Of a stretch of DNA of 64,000 nucleotides, positions 46,102 through 58,538 are shown in pieces. The DNA is taken from assembly GCF_000003815.2 (NCBI RefSeq), contig NC_049980.1, positions 31,511,470 to 31,575,469 of the forward strand, in the 5' to 3' direction. The stretch is from Branchiostoma floridae (taxonomy: Eukaryota; Chordata; Leptocardii; Amphioxiformes; Branchiostomatidae). How positions within the stretch are numbered: the stretch's first letter is position 1; each line of letters begins with the position of its first letter. The position numbers were made by a program, and so were the translations under genes. The notes below the pieces were generated by a model that did no database searches, was not told the origin of the DNA, and saw nothing but the letters and a program-made list of their open reading frames with translations.

Positions 46102-46726
46102 GCCTTTGTCAGCTTTTACTACTATTACTAACTTATGGCACCGTAGGATCTGCTTGGATATTACCGTACACCCCAAAAAACATCCCCTCAAACTTGAAGG
46201 ACAGTGTTGATTTTCGATCTTTCAAGATCACAATTTGACGTCTAAATGAGACGACCTAAATTATTTTCTACACATTCCCTCGAGTAACATTCACCCCACC
46301 GCCCCCACATCTCCAATAACAAACGTACCATCCCCGCTGTCAACAGGCACTGATGGACACCAGATGTGAGAAACTTGTGGGTGAGAAATTCTTGGGCCGG
46401 GGCTGATGGAGGGGTTTCTGGCATACGGAACTCAGCTACGTTGTGTCATGTTGCATTGTCCAAAATGCTATATTTCTATACATACACAGGAATGCAGTTT
46501 AAACTCAGTGTCACTTCTTACACAGCCTACATTACTTCTCTTGAGTCCTGTTAAACTTAGTTTCTTAAGTTTGAAGAAATCAATAGCCCCCAAGCTACCC
46601 TTCTGGGTTTTAACCGTTCATCGTCCTGCACAAACAAAACACTAAAACCATCGCGAAATCGTTACTTCTAGTTCTGTACTTCGACATCGCTACACGACCT
46701 TACACAGAGTCGTCAACACTCCTTAC

Positions 46727-46945
46727 CTGACAGTTATCTGCGATTAGAACAGCTCAAAACGGGAACTTGCGTCTCGAAAGGAAGACGAGAGAAGGTCTCC
46801 GGCGTCTTTTTCATACGCTCAGGAACGAACGGAAATGCGCTGAAGATGACCCGGAAAGACACTGCCGGGGTCAATTTGTTATACCTGATTACCCACAAGA
46901 CACTGAAGATGACCGTCTACTGGTTACCACATGACGTCATGCCAT
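46727..46945 (-). promoter_or_regulatory. First exon and promoter of zinc-finger gene E
   Basis: A conserved block with CRE TGACGTCA (46932-46939), GTGGGTAATCAGGTATAAC, GAGACGCAAGTTCCCGTTT and donor CTGTCAG|GTAAGG (last exon base 46727). The ETS-type site reads CCGGAAAG instead of CCGGAAGT (46851-46858), which should weaken it. Confidence 0.72.
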
Positions 46946-47622
46946 GTACTCCTCACTGGCTCGTCACATGAACGAGTCGCGGGTCGCATTTTGCTGCATT
47001 TATGCGTTTCAACGGATGCACGGCTTTGTTTGTTTGTTTGTCGTAGTGTGTTTTCAGGTTCATATTTCTTCCAGCTGACCTGGGACCAAAGCGGCATGGT
47101 GTGATACATAAATTGGTGTATTAGTACTATTAGAGAGTGGTAACTTGCAGGATGGGAAGGCAGCATTGGACCGAATCAAAAATCATACCACATGTATCAA
47201 CTATTGAGAAATGTAAGTAACTTCACTACGAATATTGCATATTGTAATCAAACGACCATGATCTATTACAAAGCTAAATCGGCTCGATGATGAAATTTAT
47301 TGTGTTTTGGATGCGATTTCTTTCGATTTCACTACAAGGGAAACATGGAATGTTGAGCACTAATCCATTATCTTTTATGACTAACTCATTGATGCAAAAT
47401 TACCTTCAATTGAATCTTCGTATATGCCATTATGAATCTATGAGACTATTCTGTATTCAACAGTACGAGACCCTCAGTTATCTTAAGTGTACGAATAGCA
47501 TGATGTAGTTTTCCTTTTACATGGTTTCCTGCCAAAACATGCTAATATCTAGACATTGTACACTTAAGTAACCCCGTCTCTAATAAAATGATATTCCCGT
47601 CAGTGTTATAACAAAAAGAAAG
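46946..47622. other. Spacer between genes E and F
   Basis: No gene is recognised. A TTTGTTTGTTTG run lies near 47027. Confidence 0.35.
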
Positions 47623-47628
47623 TTTATT
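47623..47628 (-). terminator. Probable poly(A) signal of zinc-finger gene F
   Basis: AATAAA on the minus strand next to TGTTATAACAC-like sequence shared with the 3' ends of A and C. It is about 2.6 kb after the gene F stop, the longest 3' region in the cluster because of inserted repeats. Confidence 0.4.
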
Positions 47629-48519
47629 GTAACTGAACTTAACGAAATACATAGTAAATGAATAACATAAATGAATGTCACAGAAGGGTCATAAATGAAC
47701 ATAACAATGTACCTATGATCTCCACAGCTACCGTATTAGAACCCAATTAGCGGGTGTAACTGATTACATATAAACTGTAACATCAAACACCTGAACTGTA
47801 ACAGAATACATAGCAACAAATGTAACAGAAGGGATCTATGGACAAAACACTACATATATCATCTCTACACACTATATACCATCTCTACAACTACCGTACT
47901 ATAACTTTATTAGTAGGTCTAACTTACACAATAACATCTAAAAAAATGCATCAAAGCTGTTACCATCTGAAGAATATATAAAGTGTTATGAAAAGAAATA
48001 ACTGGGTCTCTCTCTCTCTGGTCAGTAAGTCTACAAGGATATATAGAAGACCTACAAATACCACTACCTGTATCAATATAAAGGTCAGTATGTAACTACT
48101 GTATCTACAACTACAATGACAAACACTACTGATAGCTCTAAAATACTAAAACTAGATCCGTATTCCTGTAACAGATGAGACCTAAATATACATAACCCAG
48201 TGCCTATCATATCCGCGGCTAAAGTAACTTATATGAGGAGGAGACAAGGGGACCCAAAAACGCCAACAAGCCCCGGTTATGACATTGACATACTATGACA
48301 TTGTGACTGATAAAAGAGAAAACATAACTAGAAAACAAGGTTTGTCTTTAAACTTCTACCATGATATACTTAAAGAACTAGAAAGGCCGACATTTGCTTG
48401 AGAGCAAATACAGCATATTTCAGCCATCTCCCTCCCCATGCAACAATAGGCTATTTCAAAATCACCCATTTGAAAAATCACTTTTACTAATGACGGTTTA
48501 ACCCAAAAATGAGTCTTCC

Positions 48520-49165
48520 CAAATTCCCCCGTTCAAGAATGGACTCCAGTGCACCCTATGTGAATTTGCACAATAGACCAGTCCAGAAATACTCCCACTG
48601 AAACCTTGGCCTTTTGAATAAGAAACCAAATCCAAAATTGAATTTAGCAAAAAAGGTCCCAGTGCATGAAAAGGTATAATAGACCAGTCTAAAAACACTT
48701 CCAATAAAAATTGAATTTTGAATCATCACCCGTTCAAAACTGAGTTTGAAAAAAATCCCCCTTCCGTGTGCAAAAAATGGACTCTTCCATGTAAAGTAGA
48801 GCAGTCCAAAAATACATCCGCTAAATAGGACTTTGACATAATCACTGAAGTCCAAAAAATTGATTTTTAAAAAAGCCCCTCCATGCAAGAATGGACTCTT
48901 CCAGAACACCCATGTAAAACAAATTAGACCAGTCCAAAAATAACCCTACTGAAAGACTTTGACAAACTAGAAGTCACCAAAGTCCAAAATATGAATTTTG
49001 AAAAATCCCCCCTCCGTTCGAGAATAGACTCTTCCAGCACACATTCTGTAAAATTGCAAAATAGACCTGTCCAAAAATACATCCACTGAAAGACTCCACC
49101 AGTCCAATACTGAATTTAAAAAAAATGAACCCCTCCGTGTAAGAATGGACTCTTCCAGACAACAC
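48520..49165. repeat. Degenerate satellite of about 120-bp units
   Basis: GAATGGACTCTTCCAG-like words recur at about 48775, 48890, 49018 and 49140, with a weaker one at 48535. CAGTCCAAAAATAC and a GAATTTTGAAAAATCCCCC stretch lie between them. About five to six diverged units. Minus-strand open frames here are by-products. Confidence 0.75.
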
Positions 49166-49279
49166 CGGGCTCGCTGATTGGCTGCCACCCCCTTCTTTAG
49201 GATATAGATTCAGGCTAAGTGATTGGTTACCTATCTAATTAGATTAAATAGACATATATGCCATTAGGTGCAATCTGCA

Positions 49280-49960
49280 GCTGGGGGTCAACGACCTTAA
49301 GGTCATTGACCCCTCTGGCTATTGGAAAATGACAAAAAAATCCCCAAATATATCATTTTGACGTAGTCTATGACAAAAATTATACATGTGTCATTTGAAT
49401 AAATATCTAGTGCACCCTTATACCAAAATTTAGGTCATTTGGTTTTAAAACCAGAGCACAAGAGCCAAATGTGTACTTTTTGGTCATAAAATGGCCAAAT
49501 AATCGCAAAATTAAGCATTTTGTTGTACTGTATGCCTCAAGTGTTATTGAATCCATGTGCACATATGTCTAGGGCACTCCTATACTAAATTTCAGGTCAT
49601 CCGGTTCTAAAACCAAGGTACAGGAGCCAAAAGTGTCCTTTTTTGGTAAAAAAAAAATGACCAAAAAATCGCAAAAATAAGCATTTTGTTATACTGTACA
49701 CCAAAACTGATATTGAATCTATATGGGGGAATTATCAAGGCACATCTGTGCCAAATTTCAGCTCATTTTGTTATAATACCAGGGTACAGGGGGCCCAAAT
49801 ATAGTTTTGGTCTTAAGATGACCAAAAAACCTTAATAAAATATAGACAGATATGGAAAAAATGAAAAAAAAACGTCCAAGGGTATTGGCCCACTCTACCC
49901 TTGTGCCAAATTTTAAGTCATTCGGTTTAGGAACAACGGAGATACCGTGTTCTGAAGATT
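49280..49960. repeat. Degenerate repeat of about 160-bp units
   Basis: Four units, each with ACCAAATTTCAGGTCATTCG-like and GGTTCTAAAACCAGGGTACA-like words, then AAATGGCCAAAAAATCGCAA and AAGCATTTTGTTGTACTGTA. Anchor positions are about 49431, 49594, 49760 and 49915. A hairpin GGGTCAACGACC-TTAA-GGTCATTGACCC precedes the array at about 49286-49311. Confidence 0.75.
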
Positions 49961-50238
49961 TGACAGGAGAAAGAAAGAAGAAACATTACGGATACAATAT
50001 ATTTCACCATACCTATGGTATGGCTGAAATATAATAATCAATGGAGCCTCAATGGACATAGTGTAGTACACAACACATAGTGTAGTACACAACACTAATA
50101 GCAAATGTTAGCTTGTAGTATACCTTGCCGTCCAAAATGGTCACAACATACAACATTGTACCAAAGAAAATGAACTGAACTTGATAAACATTTTGGGCGT
50201 GATTATAATGTAAGCATCCAATTCTATGTCAATCTTCC

Positions 50239-51063
50239 TCAAGAATGTGTCAAATGTGTCTTCATGTGCTTCTTCAGGACATCCAGTCTACTGAACTGCT
50301 TGCTGCACTCCTCACACGTGTAAGGTTTCTCCCCAGTGTGGATTCGCATGTGTTTCTTTAGATTACCCATCTCACTGAACTCTCTGCTGCACCTCTCACA
50401 CTTGTAGTGTTTCTCACCTGTGTGAGTCCGCATGTGGGTCTTTAGAGCACTCGGCTGACTGAACTGCTTACTGCACTCCTCACACTTGTAGGGTTTCTCC
50501 CCTGTATGAGTCTTCATGTGTTTCTTCAGAATATCCAGCCTACTGAACTGCCTGCTGCACTCCTCACACCTGTAGGGCTTCTCCCCTGTGTGAGTCCGCA
50601 TATGTTTCTTTAAAACATCCAACTGAGTGAACTGCGTGCTGCACTCCTCACACCTGTAGGGCTTCTCCCCTGTGTGAGTCCGAATATGTTTATTTAGAAC
50701 ACCCAGCTCATTGAACTGCCTTTTGCACTCCTCACACCTGTAGGGTTTCTCCCCCGTGTGAGTCCGCATGTGATTCTTCAGATTACCCAGCTGACTGAAT
50801 TGTCTGTTGCACTCCTCACACTTGTAGGGTTTCTCACCTGTGTGCATCCGCATGTGAACCTTCAGAGTACTCGTTGTACTAAAATGTTTGCTGCACTCCT
50901 CACATTTGTAGGGTTTCTCCCCTGTGTGAGTCTGCATGTGTCTTGTCAGACCACTCCGTGTGCTGAACTGCTTGCTGCACTCCTCACACCTATGAAGAAT
51001 GTTGACAAACCCTCCAACTGAACCTCTGCTTACGTCATCACCTAGGCTCTTTGTTGTCGCCAT
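50239..51063 (-). CDS. C2H2 zinc-finger protein F, 9 fingers
   Basis: 274 residues: leader [18 protein letters not shown]..., nine C2H2 fingers, and the end MKTHLTHS. The linker after finger 7 reads TGEKHY. Fingers 5, 6 and 9 (QLDVL, RLDIL, RLDVL) are close relatives. The start at 51063 is ten bases after the acceptor TTATAG|AAGTGACCTA. Upstream in-frame sequence is intronic. The first exon lies at 53256-53475, whose promoter faces a divergent gene beginning at 53663. Like its paralogues it has no recognised effector domain. The predicted role is DNA binding in the nucleus. Confidence 0.9.
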   Translation of the reverse strand: MATTKSLGDDVSRGSVGGFVNILHRCEECSKQFSTRSGLTRHMQTHTGEKPYKCEECSKHFSTTSTLKVHMRMHTGEKPYKCEECNRQFSQLGNLKNHMRTHTGEKPYRCEECKRQFNELGVLNKHIRTHTGEKPYRCEECSTQFTQLDVLKKHMRTHTGEKPYRCEECSRQFSRLDILKKHMKTHTGEKPYKCEECSKQFSQPSALKTHMRTHTGEKHYKCERCSREFSEMGNLKKHMRIHTGEKPYTCEECSKQFSRLDVLKKHMKTHLTHS

Positions 51064-51361
51064 TAGGTCACTTCTATAACTAGCGAAGACAAAAGTAGGA
51101 AAATTCAAAATCTGTTAATGGTATTTTATTCACACTTTTTACGTATTGAAGTTTGAATCATACAAAATGTTAGGACACCACCGCATCTGCTTGGAGTCAT
51201 CCTGGCTATAAAACATGTGACTAAACAATTCAAATGTTGTCGTGTTTGTAGCCCACACACCTTTTGCACCACAAAATAATTCCTAAATTTGTCCAAATTT
51301 TGCAAGAATATGGGCCAGTCAGCTGGTGACAGGTAGATTTAGAGTCTGATCAGTCCTAGGG

Positions 51362-51985
51362 TACACACACACACACAAGCACTCACACATACACTCACAA
51401 TTACAAGCAGTAGTGTGTCACTCACATAAACACACACATACACTTGCACACACACACCCACGTGATGTACACTCACATATACACAGATGTGCATGTACAC
51501 ACACACACCACGCACAAACACACAGTAGTGTGTCACATACACACACACACAAGATGCGCATACACACAGTGAGTAGTGTCACTCACACACACGAGACGTA
51601 CACAAACGGACACGAGACATACACACACACACACGAGACGTACACACACACACACACGTGACATACACACATGCACACGAGACATACACACACACACACA
51701 CACACGAGACGTACACACACACACACAAGAGACGTACACACACACACGAGGCATACACACACGCACACATGAGACGTACACACACACACGAGACGTACAC
51801 ACACACACACACGAGACGTACACACACACACACACACACACGAGACGTACACACACGCACACAAATACACACGTACACACAGATGCTCACATGCACGTAC
51901 ACACACACACTAGCTTACACAAATGCTCATACTGTACACATGTACAGACACACACACACAAACTCAGTTGGATTCTCCTTTCGAT
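51362..51985. repeat. Composite CA microsatellite in gene F intron
   Basis: This is the largest such tract. CACGAGACGTACACACAC recurs about a dozen times with variable CA spacing, making a minisatellite inside the microsatellite. Confidence 0.92.
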
Positions 51986-52147
51986 TCTTCACTCACTCAC
52001 AAACACCTGCCTACAGTATTAGTTTGCATCACTTTCATAATTTTCATTGTAGCTTCCCAACAATAGATCCCCCACCCACCCACACACACGCCTTCCCAAT
52101 CACACCATATATATATAGAGAGGAATCATTTGGTGATATAGGTAGGG

Positions 52148-52527
52148 ATTAGGGCTGTGTACCTAAACAAATTTCAGGTACAGGTACAGGTACACGGGTT
52201 TAGGTACAGGTCCGGACCTGCACCTGTACCTACAAATTTTTAACCAAGTATATGTAGGTTAAGCATGTAGTCTTTTCTAGTGATAAATTGTTATCTATGT
52301 GTGGGGAATTACATATTTGAATCTCAAAACAATTTTTTTTGCAAGTTTTCTTAAGTTTCAATTGCAAGATTATCACCATTGTCATTGTTGATTTGGGATT
52401 TACTTGTCCAGCAGTCTTGAAAAGTAGTGTTTAGGTACAGGTACAGGTACACAGATGTTTAGGTCCGGACCTGTACCTAAACAATTTTTACGGTACAGGT
52501 ACGGGTATTTAGGTACACAGCCCTAAT
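52148..52527. mobile_element. GGTACAGGTACAGG terminal-inverted-repeat element
   Basis: Termini ATTAGGGCTGTGTACCTAAA and TTTAGGTACACAGCCCTAAT, with subterminal GGTACAGGTACAGGTACA runs and AGGTCCGGACCT palindromes. TAGGGA flanks both sides, a possible short target duplication. Non-coding. A second copy is in the gene E intron, and diverged traces lie at about 6338 and 57718-57800. Confidence 0.8.
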
Positions 52528-52565
52528 AGGGATAATACAACCCAAGGCATTTCACGTGATAAGGA

Positions 52566-52625
52566 GTGTAGCCGGCCAAGGGGTGTTCGTTTAATGCCCC
52601 ATGAACTTCCCTTGGCCGGCTACAC
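52566..52625. mobile_element. GTGTAGCCGGCC hairpin in gene F intron
   Basis: Same hairpin and position as in genes B, D and E. Confidence 0.8.
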
Positions 52626-53255
52626 GCCTTTGTCAGCTTTTACTACTATAACTAACTTATGGCACCGTAGGATCTGCTTGGAGATTACCGTACACCCCAA
52701 AAAACATCCCCTCAAACTTGAAGGACAGTGTTGATTTTTGATCAGAAAGAATTTAAGATCAGAATTTGACGTCTAAGTGAGACGACCTAAATCATTTTCT
52801 ACACATTCCCTCCAGTAACATTCAACCCACAGCCCCCACATCTCCAATAACAAACGTACCATCCCTGGCTGTCAACAGGCACTGATGGACACCAGATGTG
52901 AGAAACTTGTGGGTGAGAAATTCTTGGGCCGGGCCGCTGGAGGGGTTTCTGGTATACGGAACTCACCTACGCTGTGTCTTTTTACATTGTCAAAAAGGCT
53001 ATATATCTATCCATACAATGACTGCAGTTCAAACTACATGTCGTTTGTAACATAGGTTTGGTAGATCACTTCTGTTGAGTACTGGTCTGGTCAACTTTAC
53101 AGATATTCAGTATCCCCCAAAATAGCCTTGTTTGTACCGCTCATGCATCGTCCTGCACAAACAAAACACTAAAACCATCGCGAAATCGTTACTTTTAGTT
53201 CTGTACTTCTATATCGCCACACAGCCTCACACAGAGAGTCATCAACACTCCTTAC

Positions 53256-53475
53256 CTGACAGTTATCTGCGGTTAGAACAGCTCAGAACGGGAACTGGCG
53301 TCTCAAAAGGAAGACGGGATCGGAAGAAATTTTCCGGCGTCTTTTCCACACGATCAGGAACGAACGGAAATGCGCTGGAGATAACCCGGAAGTATACGGC
53401 TGGGGTCAACTTCCTGTACCTGATTACCCACAAGAAGCGGCAGATGACCGCCTAACTGTGACCACATGACGTCTT
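53256..53475 (-). promoter_or_regulatory. First exon and promoter of zinc-finger gene F
   Basis: A conserved block with GTGGGTAATCAGGTACAGG, ETS-type ACTTCCGGGT (53384-53393), GAGACGCCAGTTCCCGTTC and donor CTGTCAG|GTAAGG (last exon base 53256). The CRE position (53467-53474) reads TGACGTCT on the plus strand, one base off. The start codon of the plus-strand gene is about 190 bp to the right, so the two may share a bidirectional promoter. Confidence 0.72.
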
Positions 53476-53662
53476 GCCATGCGAGTTTTCTATATACAAT
53501 GTTTAAGAAAATGTTCAGTTTGTTTCTGCCCGCCATCCACCTGTCTTCATGACGTGTTCTCGAACAATGACCCGCCGGGAGACGTTCCATGGAGACGGCG
53601 GCCCCGGAGTCAACAGACGCCGCCAGACGCCGGAGAGAAAAGACGGTGAGAGACAGAGAGAG

Positions 53663-56335
53663 ATGGCTTCCCTCGGGAAGCTGCTGAGCCGGGCGCTCTC
53701 CTTCCCGGCCCAGCTTCTCCCCGCCTCCCGGGCGCTCTCCTTCCCGGCACAGCTTCTCCCCGCCACCCGCCGCCTCCACATGCCGGCAGACGGGCCCGGC
53801 TGGGAATTCATCCAGGTAAAACTTTGGGTCGAATCATTTTCTTCTTCATTGCTACACTGTGGTCGGATGACCATCAAACGTTGGAAGCTTTGAAGTACTT
53901 TACCGTCACTCTTATCTTGCGCTCTTACATACAACTTTCTGACTTTGGACGTTTATTTAACATTAAAAGGACTTGGATGGCGGAGTTTATCGGGGGAAGC
54001 TTCACTGTTGTTTTCGTTAAGGTTTTCCCCCAATGCTTTGCTTCAACTGAAATCTGACAGCGGCATAGTACCTCGCTACTGAAGGTAACTCGTCAGGACG
54101 TTGATGATTGAACAAAGACCTGCTTTGATTTGCCTTACTCTCAAACTACCGACTACTCTTAAACTACTCTCAAATGTCTTCTGTTGTTTGTAGTCCATTT
54201 ACCATGATCCGTAATGCACAAGCTTTCACTCACGAACCTAATCTTACTCATGGCACCACTTGATCCCGCCCCCTACCGGAGTGTGGGTGAAAGCTTGTAC
54301 ACCAGAAACAGCGAGAACCTTATGGTTTAATATTCAAATGCAATTCAATCCCTACAACTCGATACAAAATCGGAGATTTACTTCCGGAAGTTTTGAGCGA
54401 CATGTTGGCATCCGTCTGTCTCGGAAGACAATGGTAAGGCGACCCGTCTGCCTGGCCTGTACTTCGGTTTTCAAGGTGAAGGAGGGGTGTGCAATTCCTT
54501 CTTCACCCTCTCGTCCACTGGCGCACTAAGTCCTGCAGGGCAAAGAATTGCGTGCAACGTGTAAGACGGCCCAATCAGATGCAGGTTTGTTGTTTGGAGT
54601 TTCCGTCTCCTGGGAGGACTTCCGACCAAGGATGCAAGGGGTTCCTCCTACCCCTGACTCTGTGTCATGAGCGACATACATCACTGGCATGAACAGGCAG
54701 AAGTAATTCAATACAAGCACGTCTAAATGGAAAAACGGTAGAATATATCAGTCACTAATGCATGTGGATCTCCTGGTTTAATCTACTGAGTTTTCACGAT
54801 AGGAAAGGCCAGACGATATCTATTCCAATCGGTGTTGATATTTGTCAGAATTTTGACTTTCCGCTTCCGTCCGGAAGGGTTTGGGGAGGATGGCCGGTCA
54901 GCTCCCAACCGTGGACCCCCCGACCCCTGCCAGGAACATCTGCACCGATCGCGAGGGCTTGTCTGTCAACGCTGTGATCATCAAGGTAGGTATTCATTAC
55001 TCTCCAAGCAGAGGTGGAGTCGCGTAGATATAGTAGTAGTCCAAAAATTACACCTGCGCTCATCTTACCTATACCTCCGCGACTCAACCTCTGCTTGGAG
55101 AGTAGGTTTTTATGCTTGTCAGTCAACGCTGTTGTCATCAAGATAGGTATTTATGCTAGTGTATGACATTATTCAATGTGACACGACCAGCCGCGAGAGA
55201 AACTGTGAAAACGGAAGAAATCTGCGTTTCGTAAGAAGAACGTCAAAGCATGATTGTATAAACATGTGGAAACAATCAACTCTGCCTGTTGGGCTGACTT
55301 CACATTCGAGCGGCCGATGTTCTAGAACACGCGTACATGTTATATCTGCCTATGTCAATTTATATACAACTCCTTTGATAAACGAGATAATATTATACTG
55401 TCCTGCAGCAGCACATAACGCTAGCCTGGTTGTTAATACTCTTATCATTTGTAAAATAGATTAGTTTCTTGGATTTGTAGTTACTAGCAACTCATGTAGT
55501 TAAACTGTTCTGAATTTATTGTATGTACAAGTTGCCACATATTGTATCCTTTACAGTAACAAATAAAGTAAAGGTATGTAATGTATTTCCGAAAACAGTG
55601 AGTGCTGTCGACTAAAAGCGTTTCCCCGAGAAAAAAAAGCTATCCGTGTGCATATACGTTTGTACATGCCAGAAAAATTACTCTGCTGCGTGGCAAAACT
55701 TTGCCTAGAATGATTCTGGTCATTACAAGTGGACTCTCCAAGCAGATGTCTGTTTCCGCTTTGCCTCAAAGTCTTTTATGGCGTTGATGCGCGCCCTTCT
55801 CTGTTTTGAGAAAGAAAACATGTTATATACAATGAATAAAAAGAAAGGCAGGAAAGACGCCGAAATCGTACAGCTACTTGATGATTACGATAATAGTACA
55901 AAAGATTAACCGGGTTTTAGTTACATAAACTTTGCTGTGTCCTTACAGGCCGCTCTGGACAACATCGAAGCACTGGACGTGACAGATGAACCGCCTGCTT
56001 CATCGCTCCTGTTGATGGAACACGCAGAGGTTTTCGGGGCGTCAGCACCAGCTACCTGGGGCCTCAAGGTAAGGAACGCGCGCTCGTGAGTGTGTGTGCG
56101 CGCGTGTGTGTATGTGTGTGAGCGTAAGTGTATGCTTGTACGCGCGCGCGTATGCGTGTGTGACTATGAGTGTATGTGTGTGATTGTGCGCGTTTGTGTG
56201 TGTGTGTGCATTTGTATTTATGTGCATGTGTGTGTATCTTTGTGTGAGCATGTGTGTGTGTGTGTGTGTGCATGCATTTATGTATGTGTGTACATGTTTG
56301 TGTGTGTGTGAGTCTGTTGACGTGTGTGCGCCCGC

Positions 56336-56384
<49 letters not shown>

Positions 56385-56572
56385 CGCTCGCGCGCGTGTG
56401 AGCGTGTGTGTGAGTGTGTGTATGTGTTCATTCAGTTTTTCGTCGTCTTTCCCTTTTGTTTGAAACTCCTTTTCACCATAGCCAGTCTCCCCCTCCCCAG
56501 AGCCAGCCGTCCCGACAACTCCCCACCAGCTGGACTTTCAGGGGCGGAAGGCTGCCGGTGAAGAGTGCCTAA
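53663..56572 (+). CDS. Four-exon gene for a 150-residue protein with a mitochondrial-type leader
   Basis: Spliced model: exons 53663-53815, 54878-54985, 55949-56068 and 56501-56572 (TAA). All are joined by GT-AG signals in phase 0, giving 150 residues. The N-terminus ([20 protein letters not shown]) is rich in R, L, S and A without acidic residues. It contains a duplicated [12 protein letters not shown] motif and resembles a mitochondrial presequence. Later parts read [20 protein letters not shown] and [20 protein letters not shown], and the end is basic ([11 protein letters not shown]). I do not recognise the family and assign no function. Exon 2 is the least certain: its acceptor (CCGGAAG|GGT) is weak and was chosen for frame. 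A candidate poly(A) signal is at 57141. Confidence 0.6.
54986..55156. mobile_element. MITE inserted beside exon 2, flanked by a partial exon duplicate
   Basis: 55000-55104 is a hairpin with TACTCTCCAAGCAGAGGT and CCTCTGCTTGGAGAGTA ends. On its right, TGTCAGTCAACGCTGTTGTC, then ATCAAGATAGGTATT, repeats the end of exon 2 and its donor (TGTCTGTCAACGCTGTGATC, then ATCAAGGTAGGTATT). In the repeat the donor GT is changed to AT. Confidence 0.75.
56084..56432. repeat. GT/GCGC microsatellite in the last intron
   Basis: (GT)n with CGCGCGCG runs and TATG interruptions, within the intron 56069-56500 of the plus-strand gene. Confidence 0.92.
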
Positions 56573-57140
56573 CTTGGTGACTACAGCACACGGTTGATTA
56601 TCTTCAGGTTACCGACACTTTACATCAAGTATCCAGTATGTCCCATCAACATCGGACAGCACTACAGAAGAGGCTTATTGACACGTGTGTATGAGAATAG
56701 CAGTATCTATGCCGAAAGGGGAATATGTATGTCCTAATGTAATGGTGATAGGTCGGAAATTTCTTCAAAGTATAAAACATTTGTACATTTTTCTCAATCA
56801 ATACCAAGCCGACACACCTGGATATTTCATCTATAGACAGCTCCAAAAGGCCACAGCGGTATTGCAGCACCTGAACAGAATTAGTGTGTAGACATAAATT
56901 TATATACCATGAAGACCATACCCATACCACCAGGCCAAGAGATCTACATATTCTCATGTAGACAGCCAGTAGCTCACTTTTTTTTGCGGGGGGGGGGGGG
57001 GGGGAATCCAAATATGACAGTATTTTGCAGGACAGTTTTTAACTTAATACAGTGTATGAAATTGATAAAGTGTTGATTTAGACCGGACCGAACCCGCCGG
57101 ACGCCAAACTCTTCTCCAGCCGTTTGTGTCCCCAGTCGGG

Positions 57141-57146
57141 AATAAA
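57141..57146 (+). terminator. Candidate poly(A) signal of the plus-strand gene
   Basis: The first AATAAA after the TAA at 56572, within GGGAATAAAGACC. No other support. Confidence 0.3.
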
Positions 57147-57204
57147 GACCGACCAACAAGGGTACAGCGGACAGGCACGCCCCCTAGCGGACAGACTCTC
57201 CGCC

Positions 57205-57985
57205 TGCTGTGGCGATGGGATCTTTAATTTATTGTTTATTTTACTAAAATTAGATCCTACATTGCTAAAGATTGTATCTTTTTTAATTGATCGTACATTT
57301 TATTACGTGCTTTATTTATCAAACGTTCTTAGATAGATGATTTGTTATTGTGTGGGTGGAAGAACGACGGAAATGTGAAATTTTCAGAATTTTTCTTTGA
57401 TCTAATTTTGCACGGTGGGGTTGTATACCTAACATGTTTCGTGACCGGACCCGGTTTCTCTTATTATCTTTTGGCTATACATGTAGCCAACAGACTTTTA
57501 CAAACAGTAAATTGGCGGCACTCTACGACGATTACATATTTTAATCGTCAAACGTATTTTGTGAGCAGAAAATTATGATTTTATTACAATGATTTTCTTA
57601 TTCCATCATTTAATCTAAAAACCTGACGTTTTGCTAATTTTTAAGTATAAGCTGACAACATTGTCATCTACCAGACAATATCATTTATCTGGTTTTCATT
57701 AGATTTATTTTGTTCAGGTGTCCCAGATGTTCAGGTCCTGTACCTGAACAATCCTGCGGGTACCGGTACAGGTCAGCTACTAGGTACACAGCCCCGGTAC
57801 TCAGAGTACCCTGGTGTGCCACTCGTCCTCCCGAAAGGGCCCGCTGAAAAGAAGGGGGGGGGGGGGTCTCAGATGTCAGTCGGCTGTTCCAAATTAGGCC
57901 CTCCTCCGGATTGGTTTGAGGCTCCGAGCTGCGGACATCAGTCGGACATTGGGCTCCAAAGTCGGTCTGTTGTTCGCTGTGACTC
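57205..57985. other. Unassigned sequence
   Basis: A/T-rich. At 57718-57800 is a diverged relative of the GGTACAGG element (TTCAGGTCCTGTACCTGAAC, then TAGGTACACAGCCC). No gene is seen. Confidence 0.4.
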
Positions 57986-57989
57986 TTCT

Positions 57990-58330
57990 ATCCCCCCCCC
58001 CCTATCCTCTACCCTCCTCTGTCTACTGTTTGTGTCTCTTCTATCCCGTCTCTTTCTGCTGTCAGTGCCTCTCATGTCTCATTTCTATCTTCTATCCTCC
58101 TCTATTTGTTACTTCTACCCCCTCTATATCCTCTACCGCCCTCTGCCTGCTGTTTATGTCTCTTCTATCCACTCTCTATCCTCTACGTATACCCTCCTCT
58201 GTCTGCTGTTTGTGTCTCTTATATTCCCTCCCTATCCTCTACCCTCTTCTGTCTGCTGTTTGTGTCTCTTATATTCCCTCCCTACTAGTACTCTAGCTTC
58301 CTCTGTCTGCTGGATCTATCCCATCCCCTC
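57990..58330. repeat. Pyrimidine-rich minisatellite, about 50-bp units
   Basis: CTCTGTCTGCTGTTTGTGTC and TCTTATATTCCCTCCCTATC recur at about 58201 and 58251. More diverged copies lie at 58018, 58144 and 58304. The purine/pyrimidine strand bias is strong. Confidence 0.8.
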
Positions 58331-58371
58331 TCTACCCTCTCCTATCTGCTCAGCGGTTCGCTGTCTCACAC

Positions 58372-58418
58372 ACAGCACACGCACCCCAACATACATAAGC
58401 ACACATACAGGCACATAG

Positions 58419-58473
<55 letters not shown>

Positions 58474-58498
58474 GAGGCACAGACACACCCATACACAT

Positions 58499-58538
<40 letters not shown>

